From: a virus
Virus record (IMG/VR): IMGVR_UViG_3300042463_001197
Location: 1 to 51,378 of that record
Direction: 5' to 3' (one strand)
Length of the DNA: 51,378 nt
The position numbers and the translations under genes are program-made. Position 1 is the first letter of the stretch. Every line of letters starts with the position of its first letter. The notes under the pieces are model-generated. The model searched no databases. It was not told the origin of the DNA and saw nothing but the letters and a program-made list of their open reading frames with translations. Shown here piece by piece: positions 30,556-36,180 of the stretch.

Positions 30556-30619
30556 CTGGCCAATTGCACATGTTTCGTAATCATGTTTTTCGTGAGTTCA
30601 AATCTCACCGTTAGCTCCA
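30541..30619 (+). tRNA. tRNA-Thr(CGT), intact, overlapping nuclease gene
   Basis: Acceptor GCTAACG/CGTTAGC, T73, loop TTCGTAA in a stem CATGT/TCATG with one T-T pair, T-arm GTGAG-TTCAAAT-CTCAC, CCA. Its body differs from that of the broken Thr(CGT) copy upstream. Confidence 0.85.
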
Positions 30620-30626
30620 CTTTTAT

Positions 30627-30704
30627 CGGGTATTAGCGTAGCCTGGCTAGCGCGCCTCATTTGGATTGAGGAGGTCGTAGGTTCGAATCCTACATACCCG
30701 ACCA
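30627..30704 (+). tRNA. tRNA-Pro(TGG) 2
   Basis: Acceptor CGGGTAT/ATACCCG, anticodon arm CCTCA-TTTGGAT-TGAGG, T-arm GTAGG-TTCGAAT-CCTAC, A73 CCA. Confidence 0.92.
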
Positions 30705-30708
30705 CTTT

Positions 30709-30794
30709 ACAGTAAGTCGAAGGCGGATTACTCCACCCAGCCAATTTAGTTGGGACTGTATGAATACATTGAATAAACACTCCCTTCTTACTGT
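30709..30794 (+). ncRNA. tRNA-sized structured RNA without CCA
   Basis: 86 nt closed by ACAGTAAG/CTTACTGT with inner CCAA/TTGG and TGTAT/ATACA hairpins, sitting between two tRNAs with the usual short spacers. No cloverleaf could be built. Confidence 0.5.
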
Positions 30795-30799
30795 TTTAT

Positions 30800-30890
30800 G
30801 GAGCGGGCCCAGGCTGGCCGATGGAACATACCTGGAAAGTATGTGGACCCTACAAAGGTCTCAGGAGTTCGAATCTCCTCTGCTCCGCCA
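30800..30890 (+). tRNA. tRNA-Ser(GGA)
   Basis: Acceptor GGAGCGG/CTGCTCC, G73, anticodon arm CATAC-CTGGAAA-GTATG, long variable arm, T-loop TTCGAAT, CCA. Confidence 0.92.
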
Positions 30891-30897
30891 CTTTAAT

Positions 30898-30971
30898 TGA
30901 GGATTAGCATAATGGTAATGCTCGCGACTTTGACTCGCGCTATAAGAGTTCGATTCTCTTATCCTCTGCCA
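30898..30971 (+). tRNA. tRNA-Gln(TTG)
   Basis: Acceptor TGAGGAT/ATCCTCT with an unpaired T1-T72, G73, anticodon arm CGCGA-CTTTGAC-TCGCG, T-loop TTCGATT, CCA. Confidence 0.9.
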
Positions 30972-31189
30972 ACTTTAATAGTGTAATGGCAGCACGCCTT
31001 GATAGGGTTGTTGAGGTTCGATTCCTCTTGAATATGGTAACGTAAATCCGCACAGGGAAGAGCGGTTCGATTCCGATTTCTTTGGGTATGATGTAGTGAT
31101 AGCATGACACCTTCCAGGTTGAGAGGCACTTGCTTCTCTTTATGATAAAGTCAGCGTACGTTTGATTCGTGCTGCCCAACAATTTTCAC
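30972..31189 (+). pseudogene. Run of decayed tRNA-like sequences
   Basis: Two T-arm remnants (GAGG-TTCGATT-CCTC near 31015 and GCGG-TTCGATT-CCG near 31065) without matching acceptors. A third segment, about 31083-31189, has acceptor TTGGGTA/TGCCCAA and T-arm GTACG-TTTGATT-CGTGC around a TCC-containing arm and an enlarged middle, but ends ACA instead of CCA. Confidence 0.45.
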
Positions 31190-31690
31190 AATGACTGTTA
31201 CATGTCGATACGTAGGGCATGGACGACCGACGGGGATGCTGGTAGGTGTGCGTCGGCCTTAACTCGCGCGTTACGTGAGGTAAAGGGGACCAGCATAATA
31301 TGTCAAAACTGAAACTGCCGAGGGCACGGCTGTAAAACGGTGAAACTCCGATGTTCCAATTTTCACAATGTGTTGGCCGTGATGATGTAATTTACGAGGC
31401 CACAAGAATAGATGACTGCGAGTGCGAATGACGAAGTAAGTCTTTTAGACCGAAACAAAACAATATCTCGACAAGACCGGATACTTGAACAAATTTCTAC
31501 TATTCAAACTTCATCGTAAACACATTGTTTTGCTCGTAGGTGATTCTATGATTCGTTCATTGTTGCCTACGAGTTCTAAAATTTACCTAAACGGGCTCAT
31601 GAAGCGTAGGGACGGGCTCTTCCAACAGCGTGATGGCTGAAGTCTTCGGACGAAGAGTATGTATATCTTGCAATAAGCGCTTTAATACTT
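31190..31690 (+). ncRNA. Large structured non-coding RNA region
   Basis: About 500 nt without a credible ORF. Strong helices by eye: ATGCTGGT/ACCAGCAT (31236-31243, 31289-31296) enclosing CTCGCG/CGTGAG; CCGACG/CGTCGG; a perfect 10-bp long-range helix ACAATGTGTT/AACACATTGT (31366-31375, 31519-31528); CTCGTAGG/CCTACGAG (31533-31540, 31566-31573). It could be one or two large RNAs. I cannot match it to a family; GOLLD RNAs are known beside phage tRNAs, but I do not recall their sequence well enough to compare. Confidence 0.5.
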
Positions 31691-31695
31691 TCAAA

Positions 31696-31770
31696 CGGGG
31701 TGAAGCTTTAATGGTGAAGCAGCAGGCTTTTAACTTGCAGAACTGGGATCGTTACCCAGCGCCCTGACCA
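31696..31770 (+). tRNA. tRNA-Lys(TTT) 1
   Basis: Acceptor CGGGGTG/CGCCCTG, anticodon arm GCAGG-CTTTTAA-CTTGC, T-arm CTGGG-ATCGTTA-CCCAG, A73 CCA. Confidence 0.9.
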
Positions 31771-31789
31771 CTTTCAATATAATTAAACC

Positions 31790-32002
31790 ATGAAGCCAAT
31801 ACTTGCTACAAGTCAATTCTGCGGTCCTTGCAAACTGCTTAAAGACCGCCTTGATCCGAACTCTTATGAGGTTCGAGACATGGAAAAAGACCGTGATTTT
31901 TTCATCGAAAACGGCATCCGTGCTGTTCCTATGCTCATCATAGGAACCGTGAAAATCACAGGAATGGACAAAATCATCGCATATTTCGACGAAAACCCAT
32001 AA
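31790..32002 (+). CDS. Small thioredoxin/glutaredoxin-like protein
   Basis: A 70-residue protein with the redox motif CGPC in ATSQFCGPCKLLKDRL, then NGIRAVPMLIIGTVKITGMD, which contains the cis-Pro (VP) and the Gly pair of the glutaredoxin fold. It is shorter than host glutaredoxins (about 85) but like phage NrdH/NrdC forms. Known: these proteins reduce the C-terminal Cys pair of NrdA, which here is CSTC. It is the only recognisable enzyme gene inside the RNA island and lies between a tRNA and the promoter of the second tRNA operon. Confidence 0.82.
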   Translation: MKPILATSQFCGPCKLLKDRLDPNSYEVRDMEKDRDFFIENGIRAVPMLIIGTVKITGMDKIIAYFDENP

Positions 32003-32054
32003 CCCATTGGTTTTCAACGGAATGAAAAAAAGTGAAAAAAAGTGAATTTTTTTG

Positions 32055-32083
32055 TTTACATTTGACCAAATTTGGTTTATAAT
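32055..32083 (+). promoter_or_regulatory. Early promoter of the second tRNA operon
   Basis: TTTACA, 17 bp, TATAAT (32078-32083), preceded by an A/T-rich tract that could act as an UP element, followed by AATTCTGTAAG. Confidence 0.85.
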
Positions 32084-32087
32084 AATT

Positions 32088-32394
32088 CTGTAAGGCAACC
32101 CTCGAAGATTCCGACAGACAACTGACAACAGTTCCTGAAAAAATCCAAAAGAAAACCCTTTACAAGCTGACAGAAACCTGTTAGTATTAAACATAATCAA
32201 TTCGGTGGTTCGTTCCGCTAAGTTGGTTACCTTCAGAAAAGAGTTTCTGATTGTATCCGTTCTTTGACATTTTCTAACTTTGAAAGGAGCACTTCGGTCC
32301 CTTTCACCATACAAGACTACAATGCAAATTGTGTCTGATTAGTACGGCCCGGGACGGGTTGGGAACATCAGTATGTCAACCGATAAATTTTCAT
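32088..32394 (+). ncRNA. Structured leader of the second tRNA operon
   Basis: About 300 nt without ORF. Hairpins TCAGAAA-AGAG-TTTCTGA (about 32234-32251) and GAAAGG/CCTTTC around ACTTCGGT (about 32281-32305). It ends with TATGTCAACCGATAAATTTTCAT, nearly the same as the end of the first leader, so this string may be a processing signal. Confidence 0.5.
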
Positions 32395-32501
32395 GGTGCC
32401 GCCTCGCGAAGTCGGTGGTTAAATGTACGAAGAGAGCAGCCATTATTTTTTTGAGTCGAGTTTAGAACGCGAAGAGGTCAAGTGTGCAACGGTAAAATCT
32501 A
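32395..32501 (+). other. Unassigned stretch after leader
   Basis: A hairpin near 32398-32415 (CCGCCT-CGCGA-AGTCGG) and a T-run at 32447-32452 that could act as a weak terminator. Nothing else is recognised. Confidence 0.3.
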
Positions 32502-32578
32502 GAGAGTAACCCTGCATGCGAGCGTAACCTTCCCTACATCGCATAGGGCGCAACAGGTGCGATTCCTGTAGACTCTCA
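32502..32578 (+). pseudogene. Atypical tRNA-like gene
   Basis: Short acceptor GAGAGT/ACTCTC, anticodon-like arm CCCTA-CATCGCA-TAGGG, T-arm ACAGG-TGCGATT-CCTGT. No T33, no CCA (CTCTCAA). Anticodon not assignable (TCG or CGC). Confidence 0.4.
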
Positions 32579-32587
32579 ATTTTCAAT

Positions 32588-32698
32588 AAGAAGGTGGAAA
32601 CAAAAAGCTGGCGACGGTCAGTGAACAAAGCCAAGCGGTATGGCATCGGACTAATTACTCCGATTTCTTCAAGGGTTCAAATCCCTTTCTTCTTTCCA
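32588..32698 (+). tRNA. Atypical tRNA with insertion between acceptor and D-arm
   Basis: Acceptor AAGAAGG/TCTTCTT, T73, D-arm GCC-AAGCGGTAT-GGC, T-arm AAGGG-TTCAAAT-CCCTT and CCA are present, but about 33 extra nt follow the acceptor strand, and the anticodon loop CTAATTAC has 8 nt (AAT or ATT). Confidence 0.45.
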
Positions 32699-32707
32699 AT
32701 TTCAAAT

Positions 32708-32784
32708 GGGGCGCACAATCCAAAGTGCCTACGTTGTAACTCAACGCAGAGGGCAAGCCGATTGGGTGTCGGGCCGCTCCACCA
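32708..32784 (+). tRNA. Atypical tRNA, anticodon unclear
   Basis: 77 nt with GGGGCG/CGCTCC, A73 and CCA; stem CGTTG/CAACG and T-arm-like CCGA-TTGGGTG-TCGG. The T-loop lacks C56. Confidence 0.4.
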
Positions 32785-32801
32785 ATTTACAACCGGGCTC
32801 G

Positions 32802-32880
32802 GTATGAATGGCGATGTTCTCAGTGGGATTAAGTTCCCGCCTTCGGGTTGCTGAGGTTGTATGCCTGCCAAAGTTCATAC
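32802..32880 (+). ncRNA. tRNA-sized structured RNA without CCA
   Basis: Closed by GTATGAA/TTCATAC extended by TGGC/GCCA (AAG bulge), with CTCAG/CTGAG and a CCCG-CCTT-CGGG hairpin inside. The flanking tRNAs are separated by normal spacers. Confidence 0.5.
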
Positions 32881-32885
32881 ACAAT

Positions 32886-32960
32886 GCTGCTATCGTCTAT
32901 CGGTTAGGACAAATGGTTTTCAACCATTAGAGCGGGGTTCAACTCCCCGTAGCAGTACCA
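32886..32960 (+). tRNA. tRNA-Glu(TTC) 1
   Basis: Acceptor GCTGCTA/TAGCAGT, anticodon arm AATGG-TTTTCAA-CCATT, T-arm CGGGG-TTCAACT-CCCCG, A73 CCA. Confidence 0.92.
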
Positions 32961-33003
32961 ATTTTCAACTGAATCGGAGATTAGAGGTAAGTTGAGTAAC
33001 AAC

Positions 33004-33116
33004 GCCCCGCTAGGTTAATAGGCAAACCGGCATGCTTCTGTAAGTGCTCGAGCTAAAGGAAGCCATGTGTGTACAGCATGAAAACGCAGTTCTGGGTTCG
33101 ATCCCCAGGCGGGGCT
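33004..33116 (+). tRNA. tRNA with large internal insertion
   Basis: Perfect acceptor GCCCCGC/GCGGGGC, D-arm GGTT/AACC and T-arm CTGGG-TTCGATC-CCCAG, but about 40 nt stand between CATGC and GCATG of the anticodon stem. The insert can itself fold as CATG-CTTC/GAAGC-CATG. T73, no CCA. Anticodon TCT or CTG are both possible. Confidence 0.5.
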
Positions 33117-33171
33117 GCTCTAATAAACAACGAGGCGTCATTCCACGCCTACAAGATTCGGAAATTTTCAA

Positions 33172-33246
33172 CAGGATGTGGCTTGACTGGGAAGCGCTTA
33201 GTTTGGGGCTAAGAATATGAAGGTTCGAATCCTTTCATCCTGACCA
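33172..33246 (+). tRNA. tRNA-Pro(TGG) 3
   Basis: Acceptor CAGGATG/CATCCTG, anticodon arm CTTAG-TTTGGGG-CTAAG, T-loop TTCGAAT, A73 CCA. Confidence 0.92.
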
Positions 33247-33253
33247 ATTTCAT

Positions 33254-33338
33254 GGGCTGGTGTGGCCGAGCTGAGCTGGCGATCATCATGATAGTTCGAA
33301 AGAACCTTAAGGAAGTTTGAATCTTCCACTGTCCACCA
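33254..33338 (+). pseudogene. Decayed class II tRNA
   Basis: D-arm GCC/GGC, a GAAA-capped variable arm GTTC/GAAC, T-arm GGAAG-TTTGAAT-CTTCC and CCA are present, but the anticodon arm is collapsed to ATC-ATCAT-GAT. Confidence 0.45.
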
Positions 33339-33349
33339 ATTTTTCATAT

Positions 33350-33435
33350 GGGTAGGTATACCGTTAAGGAGACGGTTCGGACTGTAAATCCGACGCTTTC
33401 GAGCTCGCTGGGATCGTTCCCCAGACTGCCCACCA
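33350..33435 (+). tRNA. tRNA-Tyr(GTA) 3
   Basis: Acceptor GGGTAGG/ACTGCCC, anticodon arm TCGGA-CTGTAAA-TCCGA, long variable arm, T-arm CTGGG-ATCGTTC-CCCAG, A73 CCA. Confidence 0.88.
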
Positions 33436-33528
33436 TTTTATAAATTCGTTCACGTGGTGGTGACGACTACAGGAGCCTAGGTCCCTACAGCAATGCTAAT
33501 GCATGCAACCTTTAATTTTCAAAACAAT
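33436..33528 (+). other. Unassigned spacer
   Basis: Between two tRNAs; short self-complementary parts (GGA-GCCTAGG-TCC) but no clear tRNA, ORF or promoter. Confidence 0.25.
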
Positions 33529-33613
33529 GCGTGTGTGGGCCAATGGTCGGTCATCTGACTCTTAATCAGCGGAAGAAATTCCTATGCAGGTTCGAATCCT
33601 GTCGCACGTACCA
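33529..33613 (+). tRNA. tRNA-Lys(CTT) 2 with extra variable arm
   Basis: Acceptor GCGTGTG/CGCACGT, anticodon loop CTCTTAA, A73 CCA, T-arm GCAGG-TTCGAAT-CCTGT. The variable region has a hairpin GGAA-GAAA-TTCC, unusual for Lys. Confidence 0.78.
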
Positions 33614-33621
33614 ATTTCAAT

Positions 33622-33696
33622 GGGCTGTTAGTATAACGGATAATACGCTGCGCTACGAACGCAGAGATCCAGGTTCGATTCCTGGGCGGCCTACCA
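33622..33696 (+). tRNA. tRNA-Arg(ACG)
   Basis: Acceptor GGGCTGT/GCGGCCT, anticodon arm CTGCG-CTACGAA-CGCAG, T-arm CCAGG-TTCGATT-CCTGG, A73 CCA. A34 would need deamination to inosine by TadA. Confidence 0.92.
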
Positions 33697-33706
33697 ATTT
33701 CAATAT

Positions 33707-33783
33707 CCGAGAGTAGCTTTAATTGGTAAAAGCCCTCCCTGTGAAGGAGCACAATGTGGGTTCGAGTCCCACCTCGCGGACCA
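33707..33783 (+). tRNA. tRNA-His(GTG)
   Basis: Acceptor CCGAGAG/CTCGCGG, anticodon arm CTCC-CTGTGAA-GGAG, T-arm GTGGG-TTCGAGT-CCCAC, CCA. It has A73 and no encoded G-1, whereas bacterial tRNA-His has G-1 opposite C73. Confidence 0.82.
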
Positions 33784-34062
33784 ATTTAGCTGACATATAC
33801 GTCATGACGGTATGTTGGCAATTTACACCAGTGAAGCGGGCAGAGATGCCAGCGAAGTATTCGTCACCAGTGAAAGTCGGTTTAACGGTGTAGATCATTT
33901 TCTCGATGTGGTTTGCAGACTGCATCGGACAAGTAAGCGAACATAAGAACGCATGATGCTGCAACTGATTGCAAGTAAGGTGAGGTAATCGTCTAATAGA
34001 AGGACACCAGCTAGAAAAGCTGGGAACATTGGTGCAAATCCAATTTACTTTTTGTCGCTTAC
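33784..34062 (+). ncRNA. Structured RNA region with a tRNA-like part
   Basis: Hairpins ACATA..CGTCATGACG..TATGT near 33794, GGCA-GAGA-TGCC near 33840; long-range TTACACC/GGTGTAG and GTAAGCGA/TCGCTTAC (about 33934 and 34054). Inside lies a degenerate Phe-like tRNA (about 33970-34045) with CCAGC-TAGAAAA-GCTGG and T-arm ATTGG-TGCAAAT-CCAAT but no CCA. Confidence 0.45.
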
Positions 34063-34075
34063 AAGTTTTTCAAAT

Positions 34076-34157
34076 GGGGCGCGGTAAAGCGTAAGGCAGG
34101 GTTTTTGTAATTGATTCATTTCAAGCCCGGGAGGTTAGATTCCTCTGCGCTCCACCA
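34076..34157 (+). tRNA. Atypical tRNA, anticodon unclear
   Basis: Acceptor GGGGCGC/GCGCTCC, T-arm GAGG-TTAGATT-CCTC, A73 CCA. The middle part GGG...CCC is enlarged and contains TTTGTAA, which would be a Thr(TGT) loop. Confidence 0.45.
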
Positions 34158-34169
34158 ATTTTTCTTTAT

Positions 34170-34245
34170 GGGCTCGCATGTTCCTCGGGGGCGAGAAGCA
34201 CTTGCAATGCATCTGTGGCCGGTTCGATTCCGGTCGGGTCCACCA
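34170..34245 (+). tRNA. tRNA-Ala(TGC) 1
   Basis: Acceptor GGGCTCG/CGGGTCC, anticodon arm AAGCA-CTTGCAA-TGCAT, T-arm with TTCGATT, A73 CCA. Position 3-70 is G-T, the Ala identity pair. Confidence 0.85.
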
Positions 34246-34258
34246 ATTTTCAAATGTG

Positions 34259-34342
34259 GTTCATCGGAAGCAGTCTTTAGGTGGGCTGAGGTGACTGTCG
34301 GTAAAACTGTTAAACACCCTATGCCAGTCCCTCCCGATGAAC
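34259..34342 (+). ncRNA. tRNA-sized structured RNA without CCA
   Basis: Closed by a perfect 9-bp helix GTTCATCGG/CCGATGAAC with an inner GACTG/CAGTC helix. A T-arm remnant GAAGG-TTCGATT-CCTTC lies just downstream (about 34374-34390) and another, TTGGG-TTCAACT-CCCAA, near 34433-34449. Confidence 0.45.
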
Positions 34343-34472
34343 TACGCCTTTTGGGTATAGCAGCGGTGCGGAAGAAGGTTCGATTCCTTCATGATTCATT
34401 GAATCAACATGGTGTTGCGGCGACGGCCACCTTGGGTTCAACTCCCAATATATCCACCTTTTCTTAGTTAAT

Positions 34473-34547
34473 GCTGGCATCGTCTAATGGTCAGGACATC
34501 TGGTTTTCAACCAGCAGATCGGAGTTCAATTCTCCGTGCCAGTACCA
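34473..34547 (+). tRNA. tRNA-Glu(TTC) 2
   Basis: Acceptor GCTGGCA/TGCCAGT, anticodon arm CTGG-TTTTCAA-CCAG, T-arm CGGAG-TTCAATT-CTCCG, A73 CCA. Confidence 0.92.
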
Positions 34548-34637
34548 ATTTAGAGCGGCTCTTGTGTCTAGGAAGAGTCTCCAAAGAGTCAAGGATATGA
34601 CTTGCTGCCGTTAACTCGGAACGGATTCCAATTTTAT
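34548..34637 (+). pseudogene. Decayed tRNA-like sequence
   Basis: Contains CTCCAAA (a Trp-type loop) without a paired stem, a hairpin GTCA/TGAC and a T-arm-like CCGTT-AACTCGG-AACGG followed by ATTCCA. Confidence 0.35.
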
Positions 34638-34728
34638 GGAGGTATGACAGAGCGGTAACTGTGTCTGTTTGCTAAACAGAAGCCACCCTTGATCGGGTGC
34701 GTCGGTTCGATCCCGGCTACCTCCGCCA
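34638..34728 (+). tRNA. tRNA-Ser(GCT)
   Basis: Acceptor GGAGGTA/TACCTCC, G73, anticodon arm TCTGT-TTGCTAA-ACAGA, long variable arm, T-loop TTCGATC, CCA. Confidence 0.93.
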
Positions 34729-34736
34729 ATTTCAAT

Positions 34737-34813
34737 CGCGGGTTCGACAGGAGGTGGTTCCTGCCGGGTTTCATAAGCCTAGTACGTCGGTTCGAGTCCG
34801 ACACCCGCAACCA
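34737..34813 (+). tRNA. Initiator-type tRNA-Met(CAT) 2
   Basis: Acceptor CGCGGGT/ACCCGCA with C1-A72 mismatch, loop TTCATAA, T-arm GTCGG-TTCGAGT-CCGAC, A73 CCA. The anticodon stem CGGGT/GCCTA is imperfect but has two G-C pairs next to the loop side. Confidence 0.8.
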
Positions 34814-34825
34814 ATTTTCTAACAT

Positions 34826-34881
34826 GGCCCGTTCGTTTAATGGATAGGACTGCTCCCTTCTAAGGAGACAATAGAGGTTCG
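34826..34881 (+). pseudogene. Truncated tRNA-Arg(TCT), cut in the T-loop
   Basis: GGCCCGT acceptor strand, D-arm GTTTAATGGATAGGAC, anticodon arm TCCC-TTCTAA-GGAG region and GAGG-TTCG are intact; the sequence then changes to TAAGTTCGGTATTTG, the left end of the nuclease element. Confidence 0.7.
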
Positions 34882-34896
34882 TAAGTTCGGTATTTG

Positions 34897-34904
34897 TATA
34901 AATA
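34897..34904 (+). promoter_or_regulatory. Late promoter box of the HNH element
   Basis: TATAAATA five bases before the ATG at 34910. Confidence 0.6.
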
Positions 34905-34909
34905 CTTTC

Positions 34910-35593
34910 ATGGATTACAAACGTATCTATGATGAACTTATTGCTTTTAGACAAGCTAACATTCCGTCCGGTTATGTTGAGCGTCATCATATTATCATGC
35001 GTTCTCTCGGTGGTTTGGATGATTCTATAAATCTTGTCGCATTAACTGGACGAGAGCATTGGATTGCTCATTTACTTCTTCATAAGATATATCGACGTTC
35101 TGAAACTGCTCATGCATGTAATATGATGGCAATGCGGTGTGAAGAACGCGGCATTGGATACATTAAGAATTCTAGAATGTATGAAAAGATTCGTAAGGAA
35201 TGTGCGAAGCTAACTTCGATTAGAAATTCAGCTTCTCAATCTGGAGAACGCAATTCCCAACACGGTACACGTTGGATATGCAATATTGACCTTAAAGAAA
35301 ACAAGAAGATTCTAAAGACTGATGCGATACCCGAAGGATGGATTGCTGGACGCGATCATTGGAATCGTTTTATTGAAAAACAATGTTTGAAGTGTAAAAC
35401 GATTTTCTTTGGTAAGCGCCTTGTCAAATATTGTTCTTCGGCATGCAGATCTCGTAAGTTAACGGACGAAGAAAAACATCATTTATCCAGGCAAGCTTTG
35501 CTATCAGGAAGAAATTCCGGTAAAAACAATGGCATGCATAAATCAAAACTTTCTCGATTGGCCTCGGTATCGGAACGTGCTTCTAACGCGTAG
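34910..35593 (+). CDS. HNH homing endonuclease in the tRNA-Arg locus
   Basis: A 227-residue nuclease whose N-terminal 150 residues closely follow the one at 29932: GYVERHHIIMRSLGGLDDSI, NLVALTGREHWIAHLLLHKI and ERNSQHGTRWICNIDLKENK. Its C-terminus is different: a zinc-finger-like CLKCKTIFFGKRLVKYC, SSACRSRK and a basic tail. Different DNA-binding tails on a common HNH body fit two different tRNA targets (Thr and Arg). The last 33 nt are shared with the following tRNA-Arg(TCT). Confidence 0.88.
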   Translation: MDYKRIYDELIAFRQANIPSGYVERHHIIMRSLGGLDDSINLVALTGREHWIAHLLLHKIYRRSETAHACNMMAMRCEERGIGYIKNSRMYEKIRKECAKLTSIRNSASQSGERNSQHGTRWICNIDLKENKKILKTDAIPEGWIAGRDHWNRFIEKQCLKCKTIFFGKRLVKYCSSACRSRKLTDEEKHHLSRQALLSGRNSGKNNGMHKSKLSRLASVSERASNA

Positions 35594-35638
35594 AACCGTA
35601 ATGGAACGATGTAGGTTCGATTCCTACTCGAGGCGCCA
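35561..35638 (+). tRNA. tRNA-Arg(TCT) 1, intact, overlapping nuclease gene
   Basis: Acceptor GCCTCGG/TCGAGGC, G73, anticodon arm ACGTG-CTTCTAA-CGCGT, T-arm GTAGG-TTCGATT-CCTAC, CCA. Its body differs from the broken Arg(TCT) copy at 34826. Confidence 0.88.
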
Positions 35639-35678
35639 CTTTCTGTAATAAGAGACCTGATCAGAACTAATTTTCAAT

Positions 35679-35756
35679 GGCCGTGTAGCCCAATCGGCAG
35701 TAGGCAACAGACTTAAAATCTGTAAAGTGTGGGTTCGAGTCCCACCACGGCTACCA
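35679..35756 (+). tRNA. tRNA-Leu(TAA) with a short variable loop
   Basis: Acceptor GGCCGTG/CACGGCT, anticodon arm ACAGA-CTTAAAA-TCTGT, T-arm GTGGG-TTCGAGT-CCCAC, A73 CCA. Variable loop is AAAGT only. Confidence 0.87.
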
Positions 35757-35763
35757 ATTTAAT

Positions 35764-35839
35764 TGGGGTGAGGCTTAATGGTATCAGCTCCCGACTCATA
35801 ATCGGTGGATAGCGGGTTCGATTCCCGTCGCCCCTACCA
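35764..35839 (+). tRNA. tRNA with CAT anticodon (Met or Ile2)
   Basis: Acceptor TGGGGTG/CGCCCCT with T1-T72, anticodon arm CCGA-CTCATAA-TCGG, T-arm GCGGG-TTCGATT-CCCGT, A73 CCA. Confidence 0.85.
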
Positions 35840-35958
35840 AACATCTTAGCAGTAGAGAGGGAAAAGCAACCATGATGGTTGCCGGCGTCCCTCAGAGGGA
35901 GTCGTGTTCCTCTTAGTGTAAATGTCAAGACACGAACAAAGCACACTGCAAAATTTCA
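35840..35958 (+). other. Unassigned spacer with hairpins
   Basis: GCAACCAT/ATGGTTGC (about 35867-35883), CCCTC-AGA-GAGGG-like arm after it, and AGTGT/ACACT. No ORF or tRNA. Confidence 0.3.
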
Positions 35959-35993
35959 AATCCTGAGTAGCTCAGTGGTAGTAGCGGGAGCCA
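35959..35993 (+). pseudogene. tRNA remnant
   Basis: TCCTGAGTAGCTCAGTGGTA plus AGTAGC, then GGGAGCCA: a 5' half joined to a 3' end, with the centre deleted. Confidence 0.5.
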
Positions 35994-36002
35994 ATTTTTA
36001 AT

Positions 36003-36079
36003 TGTGGGAAGCTAATTGCAGCGATAGACGATTTCTGATCGGACGTCTATGAGAGGTTTAAGTCCCTGTCTCACAGCCC
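36003..36079 (+). tRNA. tRNA-Gln(CTG) 1 with extended anticodon arm
   Basis: Acceptor TGTGGGA/TCTCACA, G73, loop TTCTGAT as in E. coli tRNA-Gln(CTG), but the stem is lengthened (ATAGAC/GTCTAT plus GAT/ATC). 3' end GCCC, not CCA. Confidence 0.6.
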
Positions 36080-36087
36080 TTTCTTAT

Positions 36088-36174
36088 GCCGCAGTCGCAT
36101 AGTGGTCGATTGCACCGGTTTTGTAAACCGGATTGGAAACAACTCCGTCGGTTCGAATCCGACCTGCGGCTCCA
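36088..36174 (+). tRNA. tRNA-Thr(TGT) 2 with enlarged variable loop
   Basis: Acceptor GCCGCAG/CTGCGGC, T73, anticodon arm CCGGT-TTTGTAA-ACCGG, T-arm GTCGG-TTCGAAT-CCGAC, CCA. Variable region of about 15 nt. Confidence 0.85.
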
Positions 36175-36180
36175 AACTTT

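Larger units (their letters stand above)
29904..30619 (+). mobile_element. HNH nuclease element carrying its own tRNA-Thr(CGT)
   Basis: A 28-nt left end (TAAGCTCGATATTTGTATAA...) is matched, with two differences, at 34882-34909. It is followed by the HNH gene at 29932 and by an intact tRNA-Thr(CGT) whose 5' part overlaps the end of that gene. The right boundary is not defined. Confidence 0.6.
34882..35638 (+). mobile_element. HNH nuclease element carrying its own tRNA-Arg(TCT)
   Basis: Same layout as 29904-30619: the related 28-nt left end, a late box, an HNH gene, and an intact tRNA of the same anticodon as the broken gene, overlapping the end of the nuclease gene by 33 nt. Confidence 0.6.

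Noticed and set aside
31299-31360. A further tRNA-Tyr (CTGTAAA string)
   Set aside because: The flanking bases do not form an anticodon stem, and acceptor and T-arm are missing.
31190-31690. Naming this RNA GOLLD
   Set aside because: Context fits, but I cannot recall the consensus well enough to claim a match.
31730-32314. A 194-codon minus-strand open frame across the glutaredoxin gene and promoter
   Set aside because: It is antisense to a clear thioredoxin-fold gene, a tRNA and a strong promoter, with no start signals or protein motif.
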